From assembly GCF_014595945.1 (NCBI RefSeq), contig NZ_JABXWU010000001.1, forward strand, positions 496,001 to 560,000: DNA of 64,000 nt, in the 5' to 3' direction. The DNA is from Alkalibacillus aidingensis (GTDB taxonomy: Bacteria; Bacillota; Bacilli; Bacillales; Alkalibacillaceae). Position 1 is the first letter of the stretch. Each line of letters begins with the position of its first letter. The notes beneath the pieces were generated by a model that made no database searches, was not told where the DNA came from, and saw only the letters and a list, made by a program, of their open reading frames with translations. The translations under genes were made by a program, and so were the position numbers. Of this stretch, positions 55,973 to 64,000 are shown in pieces.

Positions 55973-57160
55973 TTATGCATATGAATGTAAGCCTGCAATC
56001 ACTAAGTTAATAACGATTAGGTTAAACATGATAATAACAAAGCCAATCACTGCTAACCATGCCGATTTCTTACCGTGCCATCCTTTAGCTAATCTTAAGT
56101 GTAGGAATACAGCGTAGAAAAACCAGGTAACAAGTGCCCATACCTCTTTCGGGTCCCATCCCCAAAAACGGCCCCAAGCTTCTTGTGCCCAAATGGCTGC
56201 AAAGATTAAGCCACCAAGTGTAAATAACGGAAAACCAATGGCAACCGCACGATACATAATGTCATCTACGACATCTGGACTGATTTTACCAAACTTAGGT
56301 TGTAAGTAAGCAGCTACACGTTGACGTAAAATTAAGCGGATTATAGCGTATAAAATTAAGCCAACAACTAATGATAGAACCAGTGAATTTAGCTTCGGAC
56401 CTGCATCGACTCCTTGCATCCACCCTGGTGTTTCAAGACCAGAGGCAAAACGGTCCTCAGTTATGATTTCTGAATCATGTGGAGCAAAAAGTGCTGGCAT
56501 GTCATATTCTATCTCCTCTTGATAACCATCAATTTCTTTTGTGAATACTGCCTCGTAATCCATTGCTCCAAACGTCGTTGACAGTATAATAAAGCCAATT
56601 GTAGATAGAATACCATAAATAATTAATTCTAGGAATGTTGTTTCTTTAGAACGAACAGATTGATCAACTTTAACAATTAAAAATAGCATTCCAGCTATAA
56701 AACTGATCGCCAAAATCGCTTGTGCTAACCCTACAGTTGTGACGTGAATATACAACCAACTAGACTGTAGTGATGGCACTAATGGTGCAACTTCTTGAGG
56801 AAACATACTTCCGTACCCAATAACCACAATCGCAACTGGCAGAGCAATTAAGCCTAATGCTGATATTCCGTAGACATAATGAATGACAATAAAAGCCAGA
56901 ATTAACATCATGCCAAAGAAGTACACATATTCAAACATATTACTGACAGGTATATGGCCTGCTTCTAACCATCTGAAAATATATGACGTTAATTGTGATA
57001 TAAAACCAATGATAGTAAAAATCATCGCATATTTAGTAGCTTTGGACTTTTTATTATCATCTCGTTTATTTCCAAGCGTCATTCCAAAGAAGGCTGTCGC
57101 AATTAAATAAATAAAAAATGTTGCATATAAAAAGCCACTACTGATCGAATAAAAATCCAT
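55973..57160 (-). CDS. resC: Cytochrome c biogenesis protein ResC (CcsA)
   Basis: 395 residues, eight or so membrane segments. Haem-handling tryptophan-rich motif WGRFWGWDPKEVWALVTW with flanking histidines (VHLRL-type FLHLRLAKGWHG; LYIHVTTVG). With ResB it forms the system II haem delivery complex that attaches haem to apocytochrome c outside the membrane, for QcrC in this window. Follows resB by 26 bases. Confidence 0.94.
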   Translation of the reverse strand: MDFYSISSGFLYATFFIYLIATAFFGMTLGNKRDDNKKSKATKYAMIFTIIGFISQLTSYIFRWLEAGHIPVSNMFEYVYFFGMMLILAFIVIHYVYGISALGLIALPVAIVVIGYGSMFPQEVAPLVPSLQSSWLYIHVTTVGLAQAILAISFIAGMLFLIVKVDQSVRSKETTFLELIIYGILSTIGFIILSTTFGAMDYEAVFTKEIDGYQEEIEYDMPALFAPHDSEIITEDRFASGLETPGWMQGVDAGPKLNSLVLSLVVGLILYAIIRLILRQRVAAYLQPKFGKISPDVVDDIMYRAVAIGFPLFTLGGLIFAAIWAQEAWGRFWGWDPKEVWALVTWFFYAVFLHLRLAKGWHGKKSAWLAVIGFVIIMFNLIVINLVIAGLHSYA

Positions 57161-57186
57161 TATATCCCTCCTTATTCATGAACCTA

Positions 57187-58815
57187 TTATTTCATCTCCT
57201 GCTGGTCTGTAAATTCGCCTACATTTGTTCCACTTGTTACCTTATCTAGTTCCTGTTTCATACCGAACCAATTTTTATTGGTGTGAACACCAATGAGGTA
57301 TTTGCCATCCTTCGGGTGAATCCATATCCGACGATGGTACCAATAAAGTCCTTGGACAACACCTATCATAAAGATAGCCGCACCAACTCCAAAGAGTGGT
57401 AATGTATAATCCTTTTTTACGGATAAGCCTGAAGCTGAACGACGATCGACTTCAGTCACTTCAACAGCTAATTGGTTTTCATCCGATAATGGAACAATGT
57501 CTTCTTGTAAATAGAAAAAACGTTCTAAATTGTTTGTTTCAGGGTTCTCAACGGAAAGAATCATCCCTGGGTTTCTAGGAAACTTAGAAAATGATGATGG
57601 CCCACTCTCTGTGAACTCTAATTCTGGAAACCATCCATCTACATTAACAGTTGTACCACTTTCCAACTCGAACTGAGGTGGGGCATCATCTGTATCAAAT
57701 GTGAACTCACCTAAGGATTCATCTTCTAAACTAACCGTAAATGTCATGGAATCATACTCGGATTCGACTTGAGTACCTGCTTGATACAGTGAATAACCAT
57801 CAAATGTAACCGGTTGGTTTAACCGAACTTCTCCTCGCTCAACCTCTTCAAGTTCTGGCTCTTGCCCAGTTATTGTTTCACCAACTGCTTTATAGATAAT
57901 CGCGTTTGTTTGGAAGTTCTTCGGCACTGGGTTTTCAACATCTTCTAAAGCCATTCTAAACTGTTCCTGTTGTACAGGATCATAAACTTCATAAATAAAC
58001 TCTTCATTTTTTACATAATACTCCTGATTTGTACTGGGAATAACTCTCGTTTCACCTTCACGGACCCATACATAATCCTCTACGTGCATAACCTCAAACA
58101 TTCGGAAAATCGCAGCAATCAAAATTATAATTAAACCGATATGGTTCACATATGCTCCCCATCTTGAGAAACGGTTTTTTTCTGCCATAATATGTCCATC
58201 ATCTTCGTATACTTTATACCGTTTGCTTTTCAGATTTGTTTTTAACTGGTTCAAATCATCTTCTGTCAGATTGTTATCTTCACTAACTAATCGTTGTCTT
58301 TTCACAAAGATTTCATGGCGTTTAGTTTTTTGATTTTTCAAAGCCCTGCGTAAAGGTACATAACGATCAATACTACAAATAATTAAAGATACACCTATGA
58401 GTGCCACTAATGTTATGTACCACCAAGAATCGTACATATTATGAAAACCTAACTGGTAAAAGATTTTCCCTGTTAGACCATATTCTTCAACATAGAATTG
58501 TGAAGAAGGTAGTGGTGAATTTTTAAATTTCTCTTGTGGATAGATGGTTCCTAACGCAGATAAGACAAGTGTAATAACAATCAGCCATACACCCACTTTT
58601 ACAGAAGAGAAAAACGCCCATGTTTTATCAATAAACGTTCTTTTATAGGTTTTAGAACGTCTTGCACTACCTTCATAACGCATCTCTAAAACGTGTTTTT
58701 CGTCATTACCATCTATATGTTGATTACCTTCAATTGGTTTACCACAAGCCTCACAGAGCACCGTACCTTCATGGTTAATATGTCCACAATCACATTTTAC
58801 TGATTTAACGCTCAT
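57187..58815 (-). CDS. resB: Cytochrome c biogenesis protein ResB (Ccs1)
   Basis: 542 residues. Starts with a small zinc ribbon (CDCGH, CEACGK), then three membrane segments (about 73-93, 131-150, 220-240), a large extracytoplasmic domain rich in acidic residues, and a fourth segment near 480-500. FFSSVKVGVWLIVITLVLSALGT (read in parts) and the SRWGAYVNHIGLIIIL segment with a conserved histidine are typical of Ccs1. ATG preceded by GAGGGG. Confidence 0.93.
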   Translation of the reverse strand: MSVKSVKCDCGHINHEGTVLCEACGKPIEGNQHIDGNDEKHVLEMRYEGSARRSKTYKRTFIDKTWAFFSSVKVGVWLIVITLVLSALGTIYPQEKFKNSPLPSSQFYVEEYGLTGKIFYQLGFHNMYDSWWYITLVALIGVSLIICSIDRYVPLRRALKNQKTKRHEIFVKRQRLVSEDNNLTEDDLNQLKTNLKSKRYKVYEDDGHIMAEKNRFSRWGAYVNHIGLIIILIAAIFRMFEVMHVEDYVWVREGETRVIPSTNQEYYVKNEEFIYEVYDPVQQEQFRMALEDVENPVPKNFQTNAIIYKAVGETITGQEPELEEVERGEVRLNQPVTFDGYSLYQAGTQVESEYDSMTFTVSLEDESLGEFTFDTDDAPPQFELESGTTVNVDGWFPELEFTESGPSSFSKFPRNPGMILSVENPETNNLERFFYLQEDIVPLSDENQLAVEVTEVDRRSASGLSVKKDYTLPLFGVGAAIFMIGVVQGLYWYHRRIWIHPKDGKYLIGVHTNKNWFGMKQELDKVTSGTNVGEFTDQQEMK

Positions 58816-58846
58816 TCAAACCCCTCACGATGTTATAGTTTGTTTA

Positions 58847-59383
58847 TTACTGAGGTAATATTTCTAAGAAATACTCTTCTAATCTCTCAAGTGTTAATGG
58901 TCCTTGTACAACTCTTTCAATCGTCCCGTCAGGATTAATAAAATAAGAAGTAGGTAATGGTATAACCTCATAAGCTTCCATTACGGTTTCATTTTTATCG
59001 TGAACACTAGGAAAAGATAAATCTAAACTATTATAAAAATTATTGATGACGATCTCATTCTTATCTACACTAACAGCGATAATCTCGATCCCTTGATCGT
59101 TATATTCTTCATAAAGTTGATCCATATATGGCATTTCTTCTTTACACGGTTCACAATAAGTTGCCCAAAAGTTTATCATAACTCCTTGACCTTCTAGATC
59201 TGCTAATTCTATCGTTTCACCTTCTTGGTCTAGGCGATCTAACTTAAAGTTTGGTGCTGGATCACCTTCTTCCAGCTTTGGTCTATCTTGATTAGCGTTC
59301 ACTACTAAAACAAAAATTAATGTAAGAACTAAGACGGATAAAACAATCGTTCTGAACACTAAACGTTTCTTCTTCTTTTCCAT
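58847..59383 (-). CDS. resA: Thiol-disulfide oxidoreductase ResA
   Basis: 178 residues. N-terminal membrane anchor (about 10-30), then an extracytoplasmic thioredoxin fold with redox motif CEPC (Cys77, Cys80), the ResA-specific EP dipeptide and a downstream cis-Pro in PLPTSYFINPDG. It reduces apocytochrome c cysteines before haem attachment. Head of the resABCDE operon; 66 bases after rluB. Confidence 0.94.
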   Translation of the reverse strand: MEKKKKRLVFRTIVLSVLVLTLIFVLVVNANQDRPKLEEGDPAPNFKLDRLDQEGETIELADLEGQGVMINFWATYCEPCKEEMPYMDQLYEEYNDQGIEIIAVSVDKNEIVINNFYNSLDLSFPSVHDKNETVMEAYEVIPLPTSYFINPDGTIERVVQGPLTLERLEEYFLEILPQ

Positions 59384-59448
59384 CTATACCACCTCTTAAT
59401 GGTCATTATATCACTCGGCATTTCAGACACTTTATCAGTGTTTGAACA

Positions 59449-60180
59449 TTATTTAACATTTTTATTTGTCAGATCAACGAGTTGTTTCACTTCATGAGGT
59501 GTTAACTCTCGGTACTCTCCTGGCTGTAATTTCCCTAAAGTTAATGTTCCAAAACGTTCACGCTTTAGTTTTTCAACGCGATAACCGATCGCTTCGAACA
59601 TACGACGAACTTGTCTATTTTTACCTTGATGAAGGGTTAATTCAACCTTTGTTTTCTCTTTCTTTTTATCAACCTCTAGTATTCGTGCGTGGACACACTT
59701 AAGTCGTTCACCTTCATGTGTCACTCCTTTTTTTAAAGTCGTTAAATCTTGTTTAGTTAACATACCTTTCACTTTGGCGACATAGACTTTATCAACACCA
59801 TATTTAGGGTGAATAAGTTTGTTAGTTAACGATCCATCGTTGGTTAGTAATAACAATCCAGTCGTGTCATAATCCAATCTGCCAACAGGATAAACACGCT
59901 CTTCAATATCCTCTCCTAATAAATCTGTAATCACGGAACGTCCTTTATCATCCTTTACAGAAGATAAGACTCTTCTTGGTTTATTAACCATAATATAGAT
60001 GGGTGCTTCTTTTTCTATAAGTATATCATCAACTTCAACTTCATCGTTATTTGACACTTTTGTTCCTAATTCTTTAACTACTTTCCCGTTGACTTTGACC
60101 CGTCCATCTTGAATGAGAGTCTCCGCTTTTCTTCTTGATGTTACGCCACTTTTGGCAATAACTTTTTGTAGTCTTTCCAT
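59449..60180 (-). CDS. rluB: 23S rRNA pseudouridine synthase RluB
   Basis: About 243 residues. N-terminal S4 RNA-binding domain (ERLQKVIAKSGVTSRRKAETL) and a RsuA-type catalytic domain with the aspartate in YPVGRLDYDTTGLLLLTNDG and HQGKNRQVRRMFEAIG. ATG at 60180 follows AGAAGG by 8 bases; an in-frame GTG at 60189 overlaps the site. Between spmB and resA as in B. subtilis. Confidence 0.94.
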   Translation of the reverse strand: MERLQKVIAKSGVTSRRKAETLIQDGRVKVNGKVVKELGTKVSNNDEVEVDDILIEKEAPIYIMVNKPRRVLSSVKDDKGRSVITDLLGEDIEERVYPVGRLDYDTTGLLLLTNDGSLTNKLIHPKYGVDKVYVAKVKGMLTKQDLTTLKKGVTHEGERLKCVHARILEVDKKKEKTKVELTLHQGKNRQVRRMFEAIGYRVEKLKRERFGTLTLGKLQPGEYRELTPHEVKQLVDLTNKNVK

Positions 60181-60262
60181 ATACTCCACCTTCTTTTTTA
60201 CAATTAGTTCGTTAGTTTAACCACTGACATTTCATATTCCTTAATAACAGTATGCCATTATA

Positions 60263-60291
60263 AAAGCGTTAACTTCACCTGTTAACGCTTT
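60263..60291 (-). terminator. Terminator after spmB
   Basis: 11-bp perfect stem AAAGCGTTAAC/GTTAACGCTTT with 7-base loop; minus strand continues TTATAATG. It separates spmAB from rluB-res. Confidence 0.65.
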
Positions 60292-60308
60292 GTTTCATTT
60301 ATATACCA

Positions 60309-60836
60309 TTATGAACCAAAAATAAGGTAACATACAAACAACGATGCTATTATACCAATGAAATCTGCAACTAGTCCAACTTTAAGCGCATCTCCCATTT
60401 TCCTAATTCCAACTGCTCCAAAATAGACCGTTAACACATACAAAGTAGTATCCGTACTACCTTGCATAGTTGAAGCAAGTTGTCCAATAAATGAGTCAGG
60501 ACCTTCTGTTTTAATTAAATCCGTAGCTATACTTAGTGAGGCTGTACCAGAGATCGGTCGAGTAATAGCCAGTGGTACAATTTCTGAAGGTATATGGAAA
60601 AATGATAAAACGGGATCTATTAAGCCAACAAAAGCATCTAATGCTCCTGATGCGCGAAAAATACTAATTGAAACAATCATTCCTAATAAAAAAGGAAGTA
60701 AGGAAATGGCCATTTTAACTCCTTCCTTACCTCCTTCAACAAACGTTTCATAAGTCGGCACTCGCTTATATGTACCGTATAATAATACGACCAAAATAAT
60801 GAGCGGAATAATTAAATTACTAATATGTACTAACAT
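60309..60836 (-). CDS. spmB: Spore maturation protein B
   Basis: About 175 residues, nucleoside-recognition (Gate) domain membrane protein with four to five segments. GMIVSISIFRASGALD, PLAITRPISGTASLSIATDL and DSFIGQLASTMQGSTDTTLY (each conserved). With SpmA it is needed for spore core dehydration. ATG at 60836 begins one base after the spmA stop (TAGGATG), so translation is coupled; AAGGAG lies 11 bases upstream. Confidence 0.92.
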   Translation of the reverse strand: MLVHISNLIIPLIILVVLLYGTYKRVPTYETFVEGGKEGVKMAISLLPFLLGMIVSISIFRASGALDAFVGLIDPVLSFFHIPSEIVPLAITRPISGTASLSIATDLIKTEGPDSFIGQLASTMQGSTDTTLYVLTVYFGAVGIRKMGDALKVGLVADFIGIIASLFVCYLIFGS

Positions 60837-60837
60837 C

Positions 60838-61428
60838 CTAAGTGAGTCTCCTTTGTCTCCGATAATAAAAATAGCGATCAACTAATATCGCTCCAATAGT
60901 TGAAATAAACGTAGCGATAATGGTTGAGCCAACAATTTCGGTCGGAGCCATAGAATCGTATTGCATGCGAATACCAATGATGGTTGTTGGCACCAACGTC
61001 ACACTTGAGGTATTTAAAGCTAAAAAGGTTATCATCGACCTTGAAGCTTCAGAACTATCATTATTAAGCTTCTTCATCTCATGCATGGCTTTGATTCCTA
61101 AAGGTGTTGCTGCGTTCCCCAACCCAAATAAATTAGCTGAGAAGTTGGATAATATATAACCCATAGCCGGATGATTAGCTGGGATCTCTGGAAACAATCG
61201 AGTAAATATCGGTTTGAACAGTTGTGCCAGTTTCTCTAATAACCCAGCCTCCTCAGCAATTTTCATTAACCCTAACCAGAACACTAAAACACTAACTAAA
61301 CTGATGGTTAATGTGACTGCTTCTTGTGCACTTGTAAAGATGACCTCATTCACTTCTTCAATAGTGCCATTAAAAAGCGCATAAACGATTCCAATAGCAG
61401 CCAAAGCTACCCAAATGATATTTACCAT
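60838..61428 (-). CDS. spmA: Spore maturation protein A
   Basis: About 196 residues, nucleoside-recognition domain membrane protein. LFPEIPANHPAMGYILSNFSANLFGLGNAATPLGIKAM (read in parts) is the family core, plus FLALNTSSVTLVPTTIIGIR. Its start meets the dacB stop. Partner of SpmB. Preceded by AAGGAG. Confidence 0.93.
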   Translation of the reverse strand: MVNIIWVALAAIGIVYALFNGTIEEVNEVIFTSAQEAVTLTISLVSVLVFWLGLMKIAEEAGLLEKLAQLFKPIFTRLFPEIPANHPAMGYILSNFSANLFGLGNAATPLGIKAMHEMKKLNNDSSEASRSMITFLALNTSSVTLVPTTIIGIRMQYDSMAPTEIVGSTIIATFISTIGAILVDRYFYYRRQRRLT

Positions 61429-62321
61429 CAAATCGCTCCTTGTAAATACCGAAACGATTGTACGATTGAATCAAAGAATGTGTTTGGACTTTCCTCTTGA
61501 TCGAAAAAGATCGGAATTTCCGGTTGTTCTTCAATTTGTTCGAAGCCGTGTTTATATAAAACGCGATGATCATTCCAATCATCAGACGCGTCAATGGTCA
61601 CTACGACAATCTCTTTTCCATCTTGCTCGGCTGTTGTGACTAAAGTTCTACCTGCAACACTTGTATAACCCGTTTTACCACCCGTGCACACTTGATCAAA
61701 TGTCATTAACAATTTATTTTTGTTCATCCAATAATAACCGACTTGATCGGATAAATAACGCTTAGTCCCAAAGATTTCTCTAAATTCATCGCTTGTATTC
61801 ATCGCATATGCGGTTAATAAGGCCATGTCATAAGCTGTAGAATAATGTCCTTCCTCATCTAACCCATGAGGATTTTGAAATGAACTATTCTCCATTCCAA
61901 TCCAATCTGCTTTTTCATTCATTAAAAAGGCAAACCCTTTTTCACTTCCACCTACATGCTCTGCGATGGCATAAGCTGCGTCATTTCCGGATCTAAGCAT
62001 CAGTCCGTATAATAAATCTTTTAACGGGTATTCATCCCCTGGTTTCGTATATATAGACGAACCGATCGTCTTTGATGCTTGATTAGATATTTCAACCGGA
62101 TCATCGAAATCACTATTTTCAATTGCAACGATAGCTGTCATTATTTTTGTAATACTGGCAATAGGGCGTTGGTCATTCATATTCTTTTCATAAAGAACCT
62201 CTAAATTTTCCATATCCAGTACAACAGCACTTTTAGCAGAAATGTGTGGTTCTGCTTTGGTTTGTACAGGTGGAACACTTAATAAAATAAATATGATAGA
62301 AAGCGTTATAATTTTTCTCAT
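61428..62321 (-). CDS. dacB: Sporulation D-alanyl-D-alanine carboxypeptidase, short form
   Basis: 297 residues with a signal peptide (1-23). Penicillin-binding motifs: Ser56-x-x-Lys59 in ASITKIM, S111-G-N, and KTG in GGKTGYTSVAGRTLVTTA. The B. subtilis orthologue DacB (PBP5*), which trims cortex peptide cross-links, has 382 residues. Here the C-terminal beta-rich domain is missing, but a terminal amphipathic helix (FFDSIVQSFRYL) that resembles the B. subtilis end is kept. Position dacB-spmA-spmB is as in B. subtilis. A sigma-E-like promoter precedes it. Confidence 0.92.
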   Translation of the reverse strand: MRKIITLSIIFILLSVPPVQTKAEPHISAKSAVVLDMENLEVLYEKNMNDQRPIASITKIMTAIVAIENSDFDDPVEISNQASKTIGSSIYTKPGDEYPLKDLLYGLMLRSGNDAAYAIAEHVGGSEKGFAFLMNEKADWIGMENSSFQNPHGLDEEGHYSTAYDMALLTAYAMNTSDEFREIFGTKRYLSDQVGYYWMNKNKLLMTFDQVCTGGKTGYTSVAGRTLVTTAEQDGKEIVVVTIDASDDWNDHRVLYKHGFEQIEEQPEIPIFFDQEESPNTFFDSIVQSFRYLQGAI

Positions 62322-62395
62322 AAGAAATCTCCCATCCTGTCTTTAGTCACTAGTCAACATGTCCATCTCAAGAATAAGTATATGTCCAAGTTTTG

Positions 62396-62425
62396 TATGT
62401 ATGCTTAAACTGTTAAGCAATGTTC
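62396..62425 (-). promoter_or_regulatory. Sigma-E-like promoter of dacB-spmAB
   Basis: Minus strand GAACATT, 15-base spacer, CATACATA, one mismatch in each sigma-E box, about 75 bases before dacB. dacB is under sigma-E in B. subtilis. Confidence 0.5.
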
Positions 62426-62506
62426 CACAGTTTAGAATCATTTACTATTCCATACGTTAGATACCATAATTAAATGATCATTTAGAAAATACTGTACATA
62501 AAAAAA

Positions 62507-62531
62507 GCTAAGTGTGCCCAACACACTTAGC
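62507..62531 (-). terminator. Terminator after ypuI
   Basis: 10-bp perfect stem GCTAAGTGTG/CACACTTAGC with 5-base loop; minus strand runs into TTTTTTTATG. Confidence 0.88.
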
Positions 62532-62541
62532 ATAACTAACC

Positions 62542-63012
62542 TTATAACGCCTCCAGAAAATCAAGTTGCTCTCTTAACTCATGAAATGTAGGCTCAACGA
62601 TATGAGTAACCTCAATAATATCCTCACCTGGATGGTTTTGGAACACAATCGAGCACTTATTAAGGTATGAAGCTCGACTGTCTTCATGCCAAAGGTCATC
62701 CTTTGGGGAGAAAAACTCGTGAATACACTTTTGATAAACTCCTTGATAAATCTTTTGTAATACTTCTTCTTGAATCTCCTCTGTAACCATTAAACGTTCA
62801 AGAGCTCGCTTACCCTCTGTACAGTAAACTTCCAAAAAGCGAAGGTGTTTAACAATCGCCATGACATATTCTTTATCTAAATTTAGATCGTTTTTAATAA
62901 TCATATGAACACTTTTGTTATTTAAAAATTCTCCTAAATCTTTTTCAAGCGTAGATAGTTGGTGATAGATTTTCTTAGCATGAATATTTAACTGTGTGCT
63001 CATTGGACACAA
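62542..63012 (-). CDS. ypuI: YpuI family protein (DUF3907)
   Basis: About 156 residues. Mostly helical and soluble, with the family segments FLEVYCTEGKRALERL and the closing HIVEPTFHELREQLDFLE. Function unknown. Start is uncertain: AAGGAGG lies 5 bases before a TTG (63012) and 14 bases before an ATG (63003); TTG is chosen for spacing. Follows scpB by 33 bases, matching the scpA-scpB-ypuI-dacB order. Confidence 0.85.
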   Translation of the reverse strand: MCPMSTQLNIHAKKIYHQLSTLEKDLGEFLNNKSVHMIIKNDLNLDKEYVMAIVKHLRFLEVYCTEGKRALERLMVTEEIQEEVLQKIYQGVYQKCIHEFFSPKDDLWHEDSRASYLNKCSIVFQNHPGEDIIEVTHIVEPTFHELREQLDFLEAL

Positions 63013-63045
63013 GGTGACCTCCTTAGAGTACATATAATCAAAAAC

Positions 63046-63627
63046 TTAAGCAGATGGTTCATCCATTTCTTCAAAGAATAAATCCGCCTCTTGAACTGCT
63101 TCCTTGAAGTCTTCATCGGGTAGAGGGGGTAATTCATCTAATGAGCTCAACCCAAAAAATGTGAGGAACTCTTTAGTTGTTTGGAATAAAATAGGCCGGC
63201 CACTCGTCTCCTTTCGTCCATTTTCTTCAATCAGAAATCGTGAAATTAACGTTTGAATCGGGCCGTCACTTTTAACCCCTCTAATTTCATCAATCTCTAC
63301 TCGTGTGATTGGCTGACGGTAGGCTACTATTGCTAAAGTCTCTAAAGCAGCCTGTGAGAGTTTGGAGCTAGAGTTGGCCTCCTGCATCTTCTCAAAATAT
63401 AAGGCATGCTCTGATTTAGTCGTTAAATAATAAACTCCTTTTTGTTCCAAGATCGATAAGCCTCTTTGACCGTGATCATAGTCATATTTAAGCTCTTCAA
63501 TTAGAATTTCAGCAGTCTCCGCGTTCACGGATAGTACTTTTTTTATTTGACTCATAGCTAATCCTTCGTCCCCGGAGACGAATAATAAACCTTCTAATAC
63601 ACCTTTTAACTGATTTAATTCCATCAT
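63046..63627 (-). CDS. scpB: Segregation and condensation protein B
   Basis: 193 residues, two winged-helix domains. LKGVLEGLLFVSGDEGLAM at the N-terminus, SKLSQAALETLAIVAYRQPIT and EIDEIRGVKSDGPIQTLI (each conserved), and the GRPILFQTTKEFL segment. Dimer that binds ScpA in the SMC complex. Its ATG overlaps the scpA stop (ATGA). A second ATG three bases on is equally well placed from GGAGG. Confidence 0.95.
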   Translation of the reverse strand: MMELNQLKGVLEGLLFVSGDEGLAMSQIKKVLSVNAETAEILIEELKYDYDHGQRGLSILEQKGVYYLTTKSEHALYFEKMQEANSSSKLSQAALETLAIVAYRQPITRVEIDEIRGVKSDGPIQTLISRFLIEENGRKETSGRPILFQTTKEFLTFFGLSSLDELPPLPDEDFKEAVQEADLFFEEMDEPSA

Positions 63628-64000
63628 TCATCCTCCACTAAAGCAACTGTTATATCCTCAAAATTATTCATTTGATAGCACATGATTTTAAGGGATTTCA
63701 TCAATTCTAATAAAGCTAAAAAAGTGGTTACAATCTCGAACCGTTCCTGATAATCAAATAGATTTTCAAATGAAGCTTTTCCTTTCATCTTTTGTAAGGA
63801 TACTAAGACATCATTCATCCGTTCTTCAATTGAAATTTCTTGTCTTTGAACCGTTGTCTCCATAGGCTGTAAGAGTTGTTTTCTTCTTAATAATCTTTGA
63901 AAAGCATTTGTTAAATCTGTTACAGATAAAACTTCACTACGACTTACTTTTCGATCAGATTGGTAGTCTGTTAAGTCTAATGGGGGCCTAGTGTAAATTT
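63624..64000 (-). CDS. scpA: Segregation and condensation protein A (partial, 5' end outside window)
   Basis: Open in frame from the window edge to TGA at 63624, about 125 C-terminal residues. The reading IYTRPPLDLTDYQ, then VLSVTDLTNAFQRLLRRKQ and TVQRQEISIEERMNDVL match the middle and C-terminal parts of ScpA, the kleisin that bridges SMC heads. The C-terminal winged helix (ENLFDYQERFEIVTTFLALLELMKS) is present. Translationally coupled to scpB. Confidence 0.93.
   Translation of the reverse strand, partial: IYTRPPLDLTDYQSDRKVSRSEVLSVTDLTNAFQRLLRRKQLLQPMETTVQRQEISIEERMNDVLVSLQKMKGKASFENLFDYQERFEIVTTFLALLELMKSLKIMCYQMNNFEDITVALVEDE

Overview
The window is a continuous chromosomal segment of a low-GC, endospore-forming Firmicute of the Bacillaceae. 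Gene content and order follow the Bacillus subtilis scpA-to-asnS region almost gene for gene. The genome here is read mostly on the minus strand, so transcription runs from scpA at the right edge to asnS at the left edge. Sporulation and germination genes (spoIVA, spmAB, a spoVIF-like gene, dacB, ypeB, sleB), a CheR methyltransferase, a c-di-GMP PilZ receptor, menaquinone synthesis (hepST, menG), a menaquinol:cytochrome c reductase and bacillithiol genes all fit that placement. Many extracytoplasmic domains and linkers are strongly acidic (RsiX, YpeB, the SleB linker), which hints at a salt-tolerant lineage. The species cannot be fixed from the sequence alone. Only ypjC, fer and ppa are on the plus strand. 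I saw no rRNA, tRNA, prophage, IS transposase or CRISPR array.

Layout from left to right: asnS-aspB-ypmB, with a degenerate metallo-beta-lactamase-fold gene inserted before dinG; panD-panC-panB-birA-cca-bshA-mgsA-dapB-ypjD, tightly packed; ypjC (plus), yugP, a ypjB-like short gene, ypjA; qcrCBA; ypiF-ypiB-ypiA-aroA-aroB-aroC-cheR; ndk-hepT-menG-hepS; hbs; spoIVA; yphF-yphE; spoVIF-like; gpsA-der; ypfD; plsC-cmk-ypfA; ypeB-sleB; ansA-ypdA; gudB; ddl-mecB; a ypbE-like gene, ypbD-recS-ypbB; fer (plus); an XRE regulator; ppa (plus); rsiX-sigX; resE-resD-resC-resB-resA; rluB; spmB-spmA-dacB; ypuI-scpB-scpA.

Compared with the B. subtilis order, several genes are missing from their usual slots: bshB1, the aroH-trpEDCFBA-hisC-tyrA block, folE(mtrA)-mtrB, the fni/yphA/seaA area, prsW, most of ypjB, the LysM part of ypbE, and ribU/serA. 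Some slots hold other genes instead: ansA, ddl, ppa plus an XRE regulator, and the degenerate metallo-beta-lactamase-like protein.

The most unusual content is a family of three intergenic elements (about 34677-34982, 42901-43286 and 51325-51570). They share a conserved terminal motif and an interior of hairpin units repeated at a 52-base period (3, 4 and 6 units). Sequence diverges between units while pairing between the arms is kept. I do not recognise this family. It could be a non-autonomous mobile element, a structured RNA, or a DNA-level hairpin array.
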